Shown: positions 1-9,793, counted from the first letter of the stretch. The stretch is DNA of 64,000 nucleotides from Pseudorhodobacter turbinis (GCF_005234135.1 NZ_CP039964.1:1486001-1550000), one strand, 5' to 3'. Numbers and translations are program-made. The notes: a model not told the origin generated them from the sequence alone.

Positions 1-1
1 A

Positions 2-361
2 GTGGACGCCGATATTGACGCCATCGATGCCCGGACCCGCGCTGCATTGAGCGACAAGGGTTTTGGTATCCTGACCGAGATCGACGTCAAAGCAACAATG
101 AAAAAGAAGCTGGATGTTGAGATGCCTGCCTATCGCATCCTCGGTGCGTGCAATCCGAAAATGGCCCATGAGGCCATCGCGATTGAGCCGCGTGTGGGCG
201 CGATGCTGCCGTGCAATGTGATCCTGCGCGAGGTCGATGGCGGCGTCGAGGTCAGTGCAATTGATCCGGTGGCCTCGATGCAAGCGATCGATAATGCCGA
301 ACTGAATGCCGTCGCGGGCCAAGTTCGCGACCTATTGGCTAAAGCCGTCGCAGCGATTTGA
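2..361 (+). CDS. DUF302 family protein (5' end cut by window edge)
   Basis: This reads as the body of a DUF302 protein. It shows the family-typical stretch FGILTEIDV near residue 21, then an ILGACNP motif near residue 46, and an MLPCNVILRE segment near residue 68. DUF302 proteins are small, of poorly known function, and often sit in metal or redox loci. The family is usually a little longer at the N-terminus, and the GTG at position 2 is only the first codon available, so the true start probably lies outside the window. The next gene starts one base after the stop codon, so the two are probably cotranscribed. The family assignment is from memory of the motif pattern; the role in the copper locus is unknown. 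Confidence 0.75.
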   Translation: MDADIDAIDARTRAALSDKGFGILTEIDVKATMKKKLDVEMPAYRILGACNPKMAHEAIAIEPRVGAMLPCNVILREVDGGVEVSAIDPVASMQAIDNAELNAVAGQVRDLLAKAVAAI

Positions 362-362
362 G

Positions 363-1034
363 ATGGGCCTGCGCACCGGTATACTCATGACTATTGCAGG
401 TCTCGGGCTGGCCGGGCTTGGGCTGTGGTGGTTTGCGCCATCGGTGCTGGTTGATGCCCGGATGCTTCTGGACCGCGAAGCGCTTGAAGCGCTGGTTGCA
501 CGGGCGGGTATTTGGGGCCCGTTGCTGATTATCGGGCTCGTGGCCGTCGCGGTGGTCGCCAGCCCCATTCCCAGCGCGCCGATTGCTCTGGCCGCGGGGG
601 CTGCGTACGGGCATGTCTGGGGCACCATTCAAGTAGTGATCGGTGCCGAGCTGGGGGCGCTGATTGCGTTCGGCCTCGCACGGGTTCTGGGGCATGATGT
701 CTTGCGGCGGGTTTTCGGCACCTCGGTCGATGCGGGGTTGCTTGGGTCGCAGAACGCGCTGACCGGAACCGTATTTGCCAGCCGCCTGATGCCTTTCGTG
801 TCCTTCGACATCATCAGCTACGCGGCGGGGCTCAGCCGCTTACATGCCTGGCGTTTCGCCCTTGCAACGCTGGCTGGCATCGTTCCGGCGAGTTTCGCCC
901 TCGCACATTTCGGCGTCGAGGCGGTCAGCGGAGACTTTGGCCGGGCCACTTGGGCAGTTCTGGGTCTCGGCCTGATCACCGGATTGCCCTTACTCTGGAT
1001 TGCGACAAGACAACAAGCAAAGAAGGAAGCCTGA
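363..1034 (+). CDS. TVP38/TMEM64 (VTT-domain) membrane protein
   Basis: An integral inner-membrane protein of about 223 residues of the SNARE-associated/VTT (TVP38/TMEM64, DedA-like) family. There are an N-terminal membrane segment, a central hydrophobic region with small-residue-rich stretches (SPIPSAPIALAAGAAYG), the family-typical R-L-x-P-F-x-S-F-D pattern near residue 140 and further membrane helices to the C-terminus. The ATG at 363 is chosen because it follows the DUF302 stop directly; the longer in-frame ORF would run back into that gene. Members are thought to act in lipid scrambling or envelope homeostasis; no substrate can be assigned here. It is probably in an operon with the upstream DUF302 gene. 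A short MKKIMSRR reading frame follows the stop and is not considered a gene. Confidence 0.82.
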   Translation: MGLRTGILMTIAGLGLAGLGLWWFAPSVLVDARMLLDREALEALVARAGIWGPLLIIGLVAVAVVASPIPSAPIALAAGAAYGHVWGTIQVVIGAELGALIAFGLARVLGHDVLRRVFGTSVDAGLLGSQNALTGTVFASRLMPFVSFDIISYAAGLSRLHAWRFALATLAGIVPASFALAHFGVEAVSGDFGRATWAVLGLGLITGLPLLWIATRQQAKKEA

Positions 1035-1176
1035 TGAAGAAGATCATGTCACGGCGATAACACGCGAATGACCCGCTTTGGGCCGCTATTCGCCGGATGA
1101 TCCTGACAACGCTCCGCCGATCCACCACCTTCGCGACACGACCCCGATTGTTGACGCGATGAGACTTAAGGAAAGC

Positions 1177-2490
1177 ATGGCAATGACGGAGACTTATAAG
1201 AAAAACAGCATCAGCTTACCCGGCGCGGTTGCCATGGGCACCGGCGTGATGATCGGTGCGGGCATCTTCGCTCTGACCGGACAAATTGCCGAGCTTGCAG
1301 GACCACTTTTCCCCCTTTCTTTCGTCGCCGGTGCGATCGTGACCGCGTTCAGCGCCTACACCTACATCAAGATGTCGAACGCGTTTCCGTCCGCGGGCGG
1401 TATTGGCGTGATCCTGAAGAAAGCCTACGGGCGGACGACGGTCGCGGCGGGTGCCGCACTCCTTATGACATTGTCGATGGTCATTGCCGAAAGTCTCGTA
1501 GCGCGCACTTTTGGCACCTACACGATCCGGGCGTTTGGCGGTGATCCGAACAGCAGCCTTGTCCCGGTCATCGGTGTTGTTCTGATCATCCTTGCCTATC
1601 TCGTGAACGTGGCCGGCAGCCGCTCGGTCGGGCTTTTGTCTATCATCATGGCCGTGATGAAGGTCGGCGGTATTGCACTGTTCGGTATGGCAGGTCTCTG
1701 GGCAAGTGGCTTCACCTTCTCAGCAACGGACGGGGATACGCGTGCTACCGGCTTTGTGGCCTCGGTCGCGCTCTCGATCCTGGCCTTCAAAGGCTTCACG
1801 ACAATCACCAACAGCGGTGCGGAGATCACCAATCCGCACCGCAACGTGGGTCAGGCCATTGTCTTGTCCATCGTAATCTGCGTGATCGTTTATCTGCTTG
1901 TCGCCTTCTCCGTAGGCTCCAGTCTGCCACTCGACCAGATCATTGCGGCGAAGGACTATGCCTTGGCAGAGGCGGCCCGGCCCGCTCTCGGGCAGACCGG
2001 CTTCTATCTCACGATAATGCTTGCGCTTGTAGCTACCGCTTCCGGCCTGATCGCCAGCGTTTTCGCCGTCACGCGAATGTTGGCGATGCTGACCGAAATG
2101 AAAATGATCCCGCACAGACATTTCGGGATGCCGGGAGGGGTCAAGGACCATACGTTGATCTACACCGTTGTGATCGCGGGCTTTCTGACGGTCTTTTTTG
2201 ACCTCAGCCGCATCGCCTCGCTCGGCGCTTTCTTCTACCTCGTTATGGACATTATCATTCACGTGGGCGTTTACCGCAATCTTTGTCGAGAGATCGACGC
2301 GCGAGGGTGGGTTCTGTTGACAGCGATAGCACTCGACGCCGTGGTTCTGATCGCCTTCACTGTCCTGAAATGGCAGTCCGATCCGCTGATCGTCCTAATT
2401 GGCGTCATGGGCATGGCACTGATATTCGTGTTTGTCGGCGTCTTTCTCGCACGCAACCCGGTTCGCGAGGACCTTCACGACCACCAATGA
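1177..2490 (+). CDS. APC-superfamily amino acid/polyamine permease
   Basis: A transporter of about 437 residues with roughly twelve hydrophobic segments. The first helix has the APC-family signature G-x-G-V-M-I-G-A-G-I-F, the substrate-binding unwound region of LeuT-fold permeases, and a later helix has the FKGFTTITNSGAEI segment typical of family members. It probably imports an amino acid or related small cation across the inner membrane; the substrate cannot be told. The start is uncertain: an AAGGA sequence at 1168-1172 favours ATG 1177 or ATG 1183 over the upstream TTG at 1078. It lies 75 bases before the copper ATPase, in the same direction. Why a permease sits in a copper cluster is unclear; a link to metal-amino-acid complexes is only speculation. 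Confidence 0.8.
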   Translation: MAMTETYKKNSISLPGAVAMGTGVMIGAGIFALTGQIAELAGPLFPLSFVAGAIVTAFSAYTYIKMSNAFPSAGGIGVILKKAYGRTTVAAGAALLMTLSMVIAESLVARTFGTYTIRAFGGDPNSSLVPVIGVVLIILAYLVNVAGSRSVGLLSIIMAVMKVGGIALFGMAGLWASGFTFSATDGDTRATGFVASVALSILAFKGFTTITNSGAEITNPHRNVGQAIVLSIVICVIVYLLVAFSVGSSLPLDQIIAAKDYALAEAARPALGQTGFYLTIMLALVATASGLIASVFAVTRMLAMLTEMKMIPHRHFGMPGGVKDHTLIYTVVIAGFLTVFFDLSRIASLGAFFYLVMDIIIHVGVYRNLCREIDARGWVLLTAIALDAVVLIAFTVLKWQSDPLIVLIGVMGMALIFVFVGVFLARNPVREDLHDHQ

Positions 2491-2565
2491 AAAAGGGGTT
2501 GAGCTTCCAGTGGCTGGATACTTCATACTTCATACTGCAATAAATCAAAAGAAAGTCGGCAGAAC

Positions 2566-4899
2566 ATGGATCACGATCATCAACACGCTAAGTCGGTCAT
2601 TCCTGAAGGGGCTGATACGGCCAAAGACCCGGTCTGCGGGATGACGGTCGCGATTGAGACGGACACGCGTGAGGCGGACTTCCAAGACAAAACCTTCCAT
2701 TTCTGCTCCGAAAAATGCCAAACGAGGTTCAAAAGCGATCCTTGGTTCTACGCCTCGGGCCGCGCGGAAGGGCGCAAGAAGGCCGTGCCGGCCAACGTTC
2801 AATACACCTGTCCGATGCACCCGGAGATCGTCCGCGACGCACCGGGGCCTTGCCCGATCTGCGGCATGGCGCTAGAGCCAATGTTGCCGACAGATGAGCC
2901 CAGCCATGAACTGACAGATTTTACGCGCCGGATGTGGATCTCGGCGGCGGCGGCGGTTCCGCTTATTGTGCTGACAATGGGTGAGTTCGTCGGGCTGCCT
3001 GTGCGCGACTGGATCGGGCATCAGACGGCCAGCTATCTGGAATTCGTTCTGGCGACACCAATCGTACTTTGGGCGGCCCTGCCGTTTTTCAAACGGGGTT
3101 GGGATTCGGTGATCAACCGGTCGCCCAACATGTGGACGCTGATCAGCCTCGGTGTGGCTGCGGCCTATCTTTATTCACTCGTGGCGACATTCCTGCCGGG
3201 CGTATTCCCTGACGCTTACCGAATGGGCCAGGGTGTGGGTACATACTTCGAGGCCGCAGTCGTCATCATCGCGCTGGTCTTTGTCGGCCAGGTGCTGGAA
3301 CTGCGAGCGCGGGAGCGCACCGGCGACGCGATCCGGGCACTTCTCGATCTGGCTCCCAAGACCGCGCGACGGATTTTGCCCGACGGGACAGAATATGATG
3401 CGCCGCTGGAGAATATCATGGAGGGCGATCGGCTGCGGGTGCGCCCCGGCGATGCGGTTCCGGTGGACGGCGTGGTGGTGGATGGCCGGTCGAGCTTGGA
3501 CGAAAGCATGTTGACTGGCGAGTCCATGCCGGTCGAAAAGGGTCCGGGCGATGCGGTGACGGGTGCCACGATCAACAAGAACGGCAGCCTTGTGATGGAG
3601 GCGGGTAAGGTCGGCGCCGATACCGTGCTGGCGCAGATCGTGGCGATGGTCTCAAATGCGCGGCGCTCGCGGGCGCCGATCCAAGGCATGGCTGACCGAG
3701 TTTCTTCGATTTTCGTGCCAACAGTGGTGGGAGTAGCGATCTTCGCCTTTTTCATCTGGATGGTCTTCGGTCCTGCGCCGGTTTTGGTCTATGCCATCGC
3801 CTCGGCAGTCTCGGTGCTGATCATCGCCTGCCCCTGCGCGCTGGGGTTGGCCACACCGATTTCGATCACCACGGCGGCGGGGCGCGGCGCGCAGGCGGGA
3901 GTGCTGATTAAGGATGCGGAGGCGCTGGAACGCATGGCGGGCGTCGATACACTGATCGTAGATAAAACCGGCACATTGACCATGGGCAAGCCCAAGCTGA
4001 CCGACACAATTGTGCTGGGGGATCTGGTCGAGACAGACCTTTTGTCGCTGGCCGCAGCGCTGGAACGGGGCTCTGAACATCCTCTCGCCGAAGCCATCGT
4101 CGAAGGTGCCGAGGCGCAGGGTGCCGCGCGGCAGGACGCCGCGGATTTCGAGGCCGTAACCGGCAAAGGCGTGCGCGGCAACGTCGGGGGCCGCGCCGTG
4201 GCTCTCGGCAACACGGCGATGATGCAGGACATGGGTCTTGATACGACGCAGGCCGAGGAAAAGGCCAATAGCCTGCGCGCGATGGGCAGGACGGCGATGT
4301 TTGTCGCGGTTGATGGCGCACTGGCGGGCATTGTCGCGGTGGCGGATCCGATAAAGGACAGCACTGCGCAAGCCATCAACGAGCTTCATGCGCAAGGGCT
4401 GCGTGTGATCATGGCAACGGGCGACAATGAGCGCACCGCAAAGGCAGTGGCGGCAACGCTGGGCATCGACGAGGTGCGAGCAGGTGTTCTGCCGGAAGAC
4501 AAGAAGAAGCTAATCGACGAGCTGCGCAAGCAAGGCCACAAGATCGCGATGGCAGGCGACGGCGTGAATGACGCCCCTGCGCTTGCCGCCGCTGATGTCG
4601 GCATTGCCATGGGAACAGGGGCCGATGTAGCAATGGAAAGTGCCGGCATCACTCTGTTGGGCGGCGACTTGATGGGCATTGTACGAGCCAGAAAGCTGGC
4701 CCGCGCCACGCTGCGCAATATCAAGCAAAATCTGTTCTTCGCCTTCGCCTACAACGCCGTCGGCGTACCGATCGCGGCGGGGCTGCTTTACCCCATCACC
4801 GGGTTGCTGATGTCGCCAATGATCGCGGCAGCAGCAATGAGCCTGTCTTCGGTGTCGGTCATCACCAACGCGTTGCGACTGCGGCGGATTGATCTGTGA
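2566..4899 (+). CDS. copA: Copper-exporting P1B-type ATPase CopA
   Basis: Inner-membrane ATPase that pumps monovalent copper out of the cytoplasm. The 777-residue protein starts with a His-rich tip, then a YHS domain (KDPVCGM near residue 20), then a heavy-metal-binding domain with paired CPMHP and CPICGM motifs (residues 82-104). It has the transmembrane CPC metal site (near 422-424), an LTGES actuator loop, the DKTGTLT phosphorylation site (near 466), a SEHPLAEA nucleotide-domain motif and [10 protein letters not shown] (near 664). There is no classic HMA domain; the YHS plus heavy-metal-binding front end replaces it, as in many environmental CopA proteins. It is likely the main efflux pump of this cluster. 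The family assignment is firm; copper specificity is inferred from the CPC motif and neighbours. Confidence 0.95.
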   Translation: MDHDHQHAKSVIPEGADTAKDPVCGMTVAIETDTREADFQDKTFHFCSEKCQTRFKSDPWFYASGRAEGRKKAVPANVQYTCPMHPEIVRDAPGPCPICGMALEPMLPTDEPSHELTDFTRRMWISAAAAVPLIVLTMGEFVGLPVRDWIGHQTASYLEFVLATPIVLWAALPFFKRGWDSVINRSPNMWTLISLGVAAAYLYSLVATFLPGVFPDAYRMGQGVGTYFEAAVVIIALVFVGQVLELRARERTGDAIRALLDLAPKTARRILPDGTEYDAPLENIMEGDRLRVRPGDAVPVDGVVVDGRSSLDESMLTGESMPVEKGPGDAVTGATINKNGSLVMEAGKVGADTVLAQIVAMVSNARRSRAPIQGMADRVSSIFVPTVVGVAIFAFFIWMVFGPAPVLVYAIASAVSVLIIACPCALGLATPISITTAAGRGAQAGVLIKDAEALERMAGVDTLIVDKTGTLTMGKPKLTDTIVLGDLVETDLLSLAAALERGSEHPLAEAIVEGAEAQGAARQDAADFEAVTGKGVRGNVGGRAVALGNTAMMQDMGLDTTQAEEKANSLRAMGRTAMFVAVDGALAGIVAVADPIKDSTAQAINELHAQGLRVIMATGDNERTAKAVAATLGIDEVRAGVLPEDKKKLIDELRKQGHKIAMAGDGVNDAPALAAADVGIAMGTGADVAMESAGITLLGGDLMGIVRARKLARATLRNIKQNLFFAFAYNAVGVPIAAGLLYPITGLLMSPMIAAAAMSLSSVSVITNALRLRRIDL

Positions 4900-5323
4900 A
4901 GGGGACGACAATGGCCGAACGGAGGGACCGCTGGAAAGACGTCAGGGCAAAGCATAGGCCCGAGACTAGCAGGTTCTCGGCCCTAGTCTCATGTGACCCC
5001 ATAATTACCGCAGGGTTGTGGGACTGAGGTGCCCATCATGGTAGTGCGGCGCCGAAACCGCATTCTCGACTTTGGCTGTTTAATGTGCGGTCCTTGATCC
5101 GGCACCTCTTTGGCATGCGTTCCGGTTGATTTCCCAAGACCGGGCGGCGGCGTCCAAGTTCAAGAACAGGGCACGGAATCGCATCCGCGCCGATCTGTCT
5201 CCGAATGCCGTACAGCAAGTTGTGTAAACAGCTCGACCAGACACGGAACGCTAGACGGGCGGTGGATGGGGTGTCGTGGCTCATCGTCACCAATCGAGTG
5301 GAGCAACAATGGTGGAGAGAGAA
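4900..5323. other. Intergenic stretch between copA and the YVTN gene
   Basis: Apart from the weak small ORF and hairpin just after copA, I see no supported gene here. Several short frames exist on both strands but lack ribosome-binding sites and recognisable protein features. Confidence 0.5.
4911..5027 (+). CDS. Possible small ORF after copA
   Basis: A 38-codon frame starting with ATG GCC, preceded at good spacing by AAGGGG and lying 11 bases after the copA stop. The product is basic at the N-terminus (AERRDRWKDVRAKHR) and matches nothing I know. Its 3' half overlaps an 8-bp inverted repeat (GAGACTAG...CTAGTCTC, about 4963-4991), which may instead be a hairpin ending the copA transcript. It could be a chance frame; only the ribosome-binding site supports it. 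Confidence 0.22.
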   Translation: MAERRDRWKDVRAKHRPETSRFSALVSCDPIITAGLWD

Positions 5324-5363
5324 ATCCGCACGCCGCGCTTATTTTCGAACGCGGCGTGCGGAT
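5324..5363 (-). terminator. Strong hairpin terminator after the YVTN gene
   Basis: A perfect inverted repeat with 14-bp arms (ATCCGCACGCCGCG and its complement) around a loop of about 12 bases. On the minus strand it lies just past the end of the YVTN gene and is followed by TTTCTCTCT, as expected for an intrinsic terminator. Confidence 0.7.
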
Positions 5364-5373
5364 CTCGACCGGA

Positions 5374-6501
5374 TCAGGGGCGGTAAGTGATGCCACTTGC
5401 TCCTTCACCGACCGGAATGTTGGCAAGAACCGCCTGGCTTGCGACGTCGATCACCGAGACGGTCCCATTGAACATGTTGGTTACGAAAACATTTCTGCCA
5501 TCGCTGCTGACCGTCACGCCATGCGCCCCGCGTCCCGTGGGGATTGTTGCCGTGACACTGTTTGTCGCAACATCAATGACTGACACCGTATCGTCAGGGT
5601 CGGCTTCGGTGCCCTGATTGGCGACATAGACGAAGCGCCCATCCGGGGTAGCATAAAGCTGGATGGGGCCTCGCCCAACTTTTACGGTTGCGATAACTTT
5701 CTGGGCATTGGTATCGACCACCGCCACGCTGTTCTCGTCGCGCAGTGAGACATAGGCGCGGCTGCCGTCAGGGAGAAATCCGACCTGTACCGGAGTGGCA
5801 CCGACATCTATCCGGGCCACTTCCTTCAGCGTGCCGGTGTCGATGACTGATACGTTGCCGCTATTCACGTTCGCCACCCAGATTACGCGCCCATCAGGGC
5901 TGGTCCGCTGTCCGTGTGGATAATCCCCGGTGGCAACGCTTGCGATGACCTCCCGCGAGGCCAGGTCGATGACGCTCAGCGTGTCATCAGCGGCATTGGT
6001 CACAAACGCGCGTTTGCCGTCGATGTCAGTGATGACATGCGCGGGATGCATTCCCACCGGAATGCGCGCCATCGGACCTGCGGCAAGGTCTTTCGGATCG
6101 AACAGGACCAGTTCGCCGCCGCCCTCCATGCCCGCCATAGCGCCGTGGGATTGCTCCTCGCCATGGCCCTCATCGTTGCTGGCAGCCATACCAACGGCAA
6201 GCAGCAGGCTGCCATCCGGACTGATCTGCACATTGTGGGGCACGATCGTTGCCGGAACGGTGGTGACATCGCCGCTCGACAGGTCGATCCGGCTGAGGGA
6301 GTTACTGTATTCATCAGCGGTAAAGACCATGCCGCCGGCCGGGAGGGTCGTCCCGGTTTGGGCAATTCCGGCGCTGCCCCAAGCGATAGTCGCGACGGTC
6401 AACGCCACGACCAGACTACGCCGGCACATCGTGGCGGCATGAGGATGAATGGATCCAAGGATCCGGTTTGAGCCCCGAAGGGCACGATTCTCGTGTGTCA
6501 T
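5374..6501 (-). CDS. Secreted YVTN beta-propeller repeat protein
   Basis: A periplasmic protein built of repeated blades of the YVTN type. Units such as FVTNAADDTLSVIDLASREV, then WVANVNSGNVSVIDT, YVANQGTEADPDDTVSVID and FVTNMFNGTVSVID recur about every 42 residues and would form a seven-bladed propeller like those next to cytochrome cd1 or nitrous-oxide reductase. A hydrophobic signal segment (RRSLVVALTVATIAW) begins about 25 residues in, so the real start could also be the ATG at 6429; none of the candidates has a strong ribosome-binding site. A His/Met-rich insert (EGHGEEQSHGAMAGM) near residue 115 is a plausible copper site in this metal cluster. The fold is sure; a role in metal binding or as an electron-transfer partner is inferred. 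Confidence 0.8.
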   Translation of the reverse strand: MTHENRALRGSNRILGSIHPHAATMCRRSLVVALTVATIAWGSAGIAQTGTTLPAGGMVFTADEYSNSLSRIDLSSGDVTTVPATIVPHNVQISPDGSLLLAVGMAASNDEGHGEEQSHGAMAGMEGGGELVLFDPKDLAAGPMARIPVGMHPAHVITDIDGKRAFVTNAADDTLSVIDLASREVIASVATGDYPHGQRTSPDGRVIWVANVNSGNVSVIDTGTLKEVARIDVGATPVQVGFLPDGSRAYVSLRDENSVAVVDTNAQKVIATVKVGRGPIQLYATPDGRFVYVANQGTEADPDDTVSVIDVATNSVTATIPTGRGAHGVTVSSDGRNVFVTNMFNGTVSVIDVASQAVLANIPVGEGASGITYRP

Positions 6502-6583
6502 TTTGGATATTCCCATAAGATCTGTTGCCCGACCGATTGAGGTCGAAGTTCACCGAATTGGCGCCCATGTGGACGCGACGGCG

Positions 6584-6976
6584 TTAAACGGCCAGCATGA
6601 TCTTGGGTGGAAATGGGTCAGGTGCTGCGCTTCGACTCTGCATCATGGCGAAGGCTTGCGAAAAGTTCTCGGAGCCAGAGGCGGGCGCGATCTGCTCGAA
6701 TGACTGCGGGATCGGCACGCAGAAGGCACAGGCGATATGCGCGCCGACCCCGCCATGATAAGTCTTCTGGCCGGGTTGCTCACAGCATGGGGCTAGGTGG
6801 CCCATCACTGCCACCACTTCCTGCGTCGCCGCCGGTCGCGGCGCGGTTGTAACACTACCACCAACAACTGAGCTACTCAGCGTCAGAAAAACAGCAAACA
6901 ACAAAGCTAACGGCACCGTCGCCGAAAGGACACGGCTCCATGACTTCTGTCCACGAATGTTCAACGTCAATGCCAT
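6584..6976 (-). CDS. Small Cys-containing membrane-anchored protein of the metal cluster
   Basis: A 130-residue protein with one N-terminal hydrophobic segment (about residues 18-40) followed by a periplasmic part containing CC (APCCEQPGQ) and CAFC motifs plus scattered His and Met. It resembles the small DUF2946-type or CopL-like proteins often encoded beside copper resistance genes, but I cannot place it firmly. It is transcribed in the same direction as the YVTN gene, 67-83 bases upstream of it, so the two may share a transcript. An FNR-like palindrome lies about 63 bases upstream of its start. Function: possibly periplasmic copper binding (inference). Confidence 0.6.
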   Translation of the reverse strand: MALTLNIRGQKSWSRVLSATVPLALLFAVFLTLSSSVVGGSVTTAPRPAATQEVVAVMGHLAPCCEQPGQKTYHGGVGAHIACAFCVPIPQSFEQIAPASGSENFSQAFAMMQSRSAAPDPFPPKIMLAV

Positions 6977-7877
6977 ATGTCACAAGGCTGCTCTGAGGGT
7001 GCCTATTGATTCTATATGTCACCGCGGCACGCAGCAAGTTGACCTAAGTCAAGCCTGCGGTTCCGAATGCACAAAAATGACGTTTAAGAAAATACCCATT
7101 CCTCCGGAGAACAATCCTCGCTGCGCTGGACCAGCGGTTGTAGACCATTGCCGCATTAGCCCTGCACGGACAGCCCATGGGGTGTTTCCCGAGAAGACGC
7201 TGTCACACTGTTTCTGCTAAACTCTGTCACGTTGGTGAACGCGCCAGGCGGCTGGGCGAACGTCCGCGAGCACAAAAGAGCGCCAATGAAATTGATGTTA
7301 GATGCAGTTTATCGTCTTCTTGTGAACCGTGATACTGACCTGCCCCCGAGGCTCCCCCATTCAGAACGAGAGTTCGCGGGTCTGGATTTCATGTTCTGGA
7401 CCTGTCCCGGTTTCATTTTGGGCAAGCGCGTCGTGCGCGGAGCACTCAAATTGCTAAAGCGCTCGACGCGCTTCTGGGGTGTTTGGTTTCGGGGGGCAAG
7501 TCAATACTCTTGCGCAGGGACTGCGCGAGGGAGGGTGTCGATGTTCAAGATGGCACGTGCCCATCGCGGGCCGATTTCAGCCGGGCAGAGGTCCAACGCG
7601 CCGCGTTTAAGGACTATCGCCGTCCGAGCGCACAATTCTTGTGAAAAGCCTAGGCGATGATGCGATGTGAGTTTGCGCGCTGAAGTAAATAGAGGTCGTC
7701 TTTCGCCAGGCAGGGAAGGGGAAAAGTAAATTGGATCCTGCGATCATAAGGTAGCGAAGCAGCGATTGTTCACGTCTTCCCTCAAAATCAACCATGAGGA
7801 TCAAAAAGACTACCCGTTGCAAATGCGTCGATCACCGCGCTGGATCCTCTTCGGAAAGCTATTCTATTCGTCCAATC
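6977..7877. other. Long intergenic stretch without a supported gene
   Basis: About 900 bases containing the FNR-like site near its left end. A 142-codon plus-strand frame (7232-7660) has an atypical composition, no ribosome-binding site and no recognisable motif, so I do not call it. The stretch may be decayed DNA between two metal-related transcription units. Confidence 0.5.
7039..7052. promoter_or_regulatory. FNR/CRP-type palindrome
   Basis: The sequence TTGACCTAAGTCAA fits the TTGA-N6-TCAA pattern recognised by FnrL/Dnr/NnrR regulators in Rhodobacteraceae. It lies about 63 bases upstream of the small Cys-rich gene and its downstream YVTN gene, a suitable place for an activator site. The match is seen directly; binding is inferred. 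Confidence 0.5.
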
Positions 7878-9212
7878 CTAGTGGTTTTCCGGACCACTCA
7901 GAGTTGGCCAGTGCCGATGGTTATCGTCGATGACAATCGGATGACTATGCGTGCGGCTTCCGTTCAGATGGGGGTGATCCATGGAAAGATCATCATGAGA
8001 GTGTTCAAACGATCCTGCATCGTTTTGCGGCCAGAGTATAATCCCGGCGAACATCCCGATTGCTGCCAGAAGTGCCAGCGTCGCAAACGCAGTCATTGGT
8101 CCCGCGACCGTGATGAGCCAGCCAGCAAGGGGGTAAGTCACCAGCCAGCAGGCATGTGACAGGGCGAACTGCGCGGCATAAACAGCGGGACGGTCTTCGG
8201 GGTGTGCGGATCGTTTGAGCAACCGTCCCGACGGCGTTAACACGACTGAATAGCCGATCCCGATGATGAGCCAGCCTGCAAGGAGCGCGACCCACTGGGT
8301 ATCATAGAGTAGTGACATCAAGGACAGCCCCAATAGAGAGGTGACCAGCAAGGCCGCTCCACCGATCATGACCGGACGATCGGGCACCTTATCCAAAAGC
8401 CGAGGCAGTAGAAGTGCGGCCAGCATCGAACCGCCTCCAAAGGCACCGAGGGCAATGGCCACTTGGCTGTCCCCGAGGCCCAGATTGGAGCGAACCAGAA
8501 CCACGGTGTTCACCAGCACCATCGCACCTGCCGCCGCCGCAGCGAGGTTCAGTGACAAAAGACCACGCAGGCGGGGAGTGGCGAGATAAATACGCATCCC
8601 CCGCGTTGTGCGCTCATATATGCCGCGTGGGGGGGTTGGTTGAGGGCTGGGCAGCAAAACCGAAACGACCAGAATGGCAGAGCCGACAAAGCCGATGACT
8701 GTGCCCAGAAACAACGCCTGATAGCTCAGGAAAGCCAAAAGAATTGCGGCCAGTGCGGGGCTGATCAGGTTTTCCAGATCATAGGCCAGCCGGGACAGCG
8801 ACAAGGCGCGGGTATAACGATCTTCTTCGGGCAGGATGTCGGGGATCGTTGCCTGAAATGTGGGCGTGAAGGCTGCCGACGCGGATTGCAGCACAAAAAT
8901 CAGGATATAGACCTGCCATATCTCGCTGACAAACGGCAGGCAAAGTGCCACTGCGGCCCGGATCAAATCAAGGCTGACCAGCATGGTGCGGCGCGGCCAG
9001 CGGTTGGCAAAAGCGCCTGCCACCGGGGCTATGCCGACATAGGCCACCATCTTGATCGTGAAAACTGTTCCCAGAACCATACCGGCCCGTTCACCGGAAA
9101 GATCATATGCCAGCAACCCAAGGGCGACAGTGGCAAGCCCTGTGCCAAGCAGTGCCACCACTTGGGCCAGAAACAGGTGACGATAGGTGCGGTCGGATAA
9201 AACAGAGAGCAT
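7878..9212 (-). CDS. MFS exporter with His-rich C-terminus, NreB-like
   Basis: A 444-residue major-facilitator protein with about twelve hydrophobic segments; the N-terminal half carries the MFS loop pattern F-A-N-R-W-P-R-R. The last 45 residues are cytoplasmic and extremely rich in His and Asp (HSHDDLSMDHPHLNG, then THSHPIVIDDNHRH), as in the nickel exporter NreB, where such a tail binds metal. The predicted role is export of nickel, cobalt or a similar divalent cation across the inner membrane. A GAAGGG ribosome-binding site 7 bases before ATG 9212 supports the start. It is the last gene of a minus-strand run that begins with the 11973-12320 gene. The MFS fold is certain; the metal is inferred only from the tail and neighbours. 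Confidence 0.85.
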   Translation of the reverse strand: MLSVLSDRTYRHLFLAQVVALLGTGLATVALGLLAYDLSGERAGMVLGTVFTIKMVAYVGIAPVAGAFANRWPRRTMLVSLDLIRAAVALCLPFVSEIWQVYILIFVLQSASAAFTPTFQATIPDILPEEDRYTRALSLSRLAYDLENLISPALAAILLAFLSYQALFLGTVIGFVGSAILVVSVLLPSPQPTPPRGIYERTTRGMRIYLATPRLRGLLSLNLAAAAAGAMVLVNTVVLVRSNLGLGDSQVAIALGAFGGGSMLAALLLPRLLDKVPDRPVMIGGAALLVTSLLGLSLMSLLYDTQWVALLAGWLIIGIGYSVVLTPSGRLLKRSAHPEDRPAVYAAQFALSHACWLVTYPLAGWLITVAGPMTAFATLALLAAIGMFAGIILWPQNDAGSFEHSHDDLSMDHPHLNGSRTHSHPIVIDDNHRHWPTLSGPENH

Positions 9213-9303
9213 AATATACCCTTCAAAGATATTTGATGATCAGCTTAAATCTGCAAGGCTCGTCGTCTTGGCTGACCCGACAGCGACATCATCGAGGCAA
9301 TGG

Positions 9304-9753
9304 TCAATTTGATCCCGCCATGGTCCGTTTGGCTTGAACGGTGCGTTCGCGCTCAGACCAGCTGGATTTGATATAGGTGAGGATGTCTACGATGTCTGAT
9401 TGGCTCAGTACATCGCCGAAGTCCGGCATGCCGCTGTCAAAGGCCACACCCATCTGCGCGAGCGCCGCCTCGCCGCCCAAGGTAATATAGGCGACAAGGT
9501 CAGCATCGGAATGATGCCAGGTGTGGCCGGTGACGTCATGGGGCGGTGCAGGATAGCGCCCATCAGAACCGGGGCTGCGCCAATCTGGCTGACCCTCAAG
9601 GTTTTCGCCATGGCAAGAAGCGCAGTTTGCACCGTAAAGGACGCGGCCGCGCCTCACGCCAACGTCGTCGCGGGCAAACATATAGAGGGCGGCCCCTATG
9701 GTTCCCACAAGGGCCGCCGCCCCGAGAATGAGAACGCCCGACCTCATGCCCAT
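9304..9753 (-). CDS. Membrane-anchored monohaem cytochrome c
   Basis: A 149-residue c-type cytochrome: an N-terminal uncleaved membrane segment (GVLILGAAALVGTIGAALY), then the haem-attachment motif CASCH near residue 43, and a likely axial Met in the GMPDFGDVL segment near residue 110. ATG 9753 is chosen because the longer frame would run into the preceding cytochrome gene. It sits 40 bases after that gene and 91 bases before the MFS exporter. It probably passes electrons in the periplasm, perhaps from the nearby multicopper oxidase toward the respiratory chain; this is inference from the gene order multicopper oxidase-cytochrome c-cytochrome c, which I recall from other copper islands. Confidence 0.85.
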   Translation of the reverse strand: MGMRSGVLILGAAALVGTIGAALYMFARDDVGVRRGRVLYGANCASCHGENLEGQPDWRSPGSDGRYPAPPHDVTGHTWHHSDADLVAYITLGGEAALAQMGVAFDSGMPDFGDVLSQSDIVDILTYIKSSWSERERTVQAKRTMAGSN

Positions 9754-9793
9754 TCTATAAGTGAGGCATGAGTAGCGCGCATATGCCACCGCA

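Noticed and set aside
7232..7660. A 142-codon plus-strand ORF
   Set aside because: No ribosome-binding site, unusual composition and no recognisable motif; probably chance.
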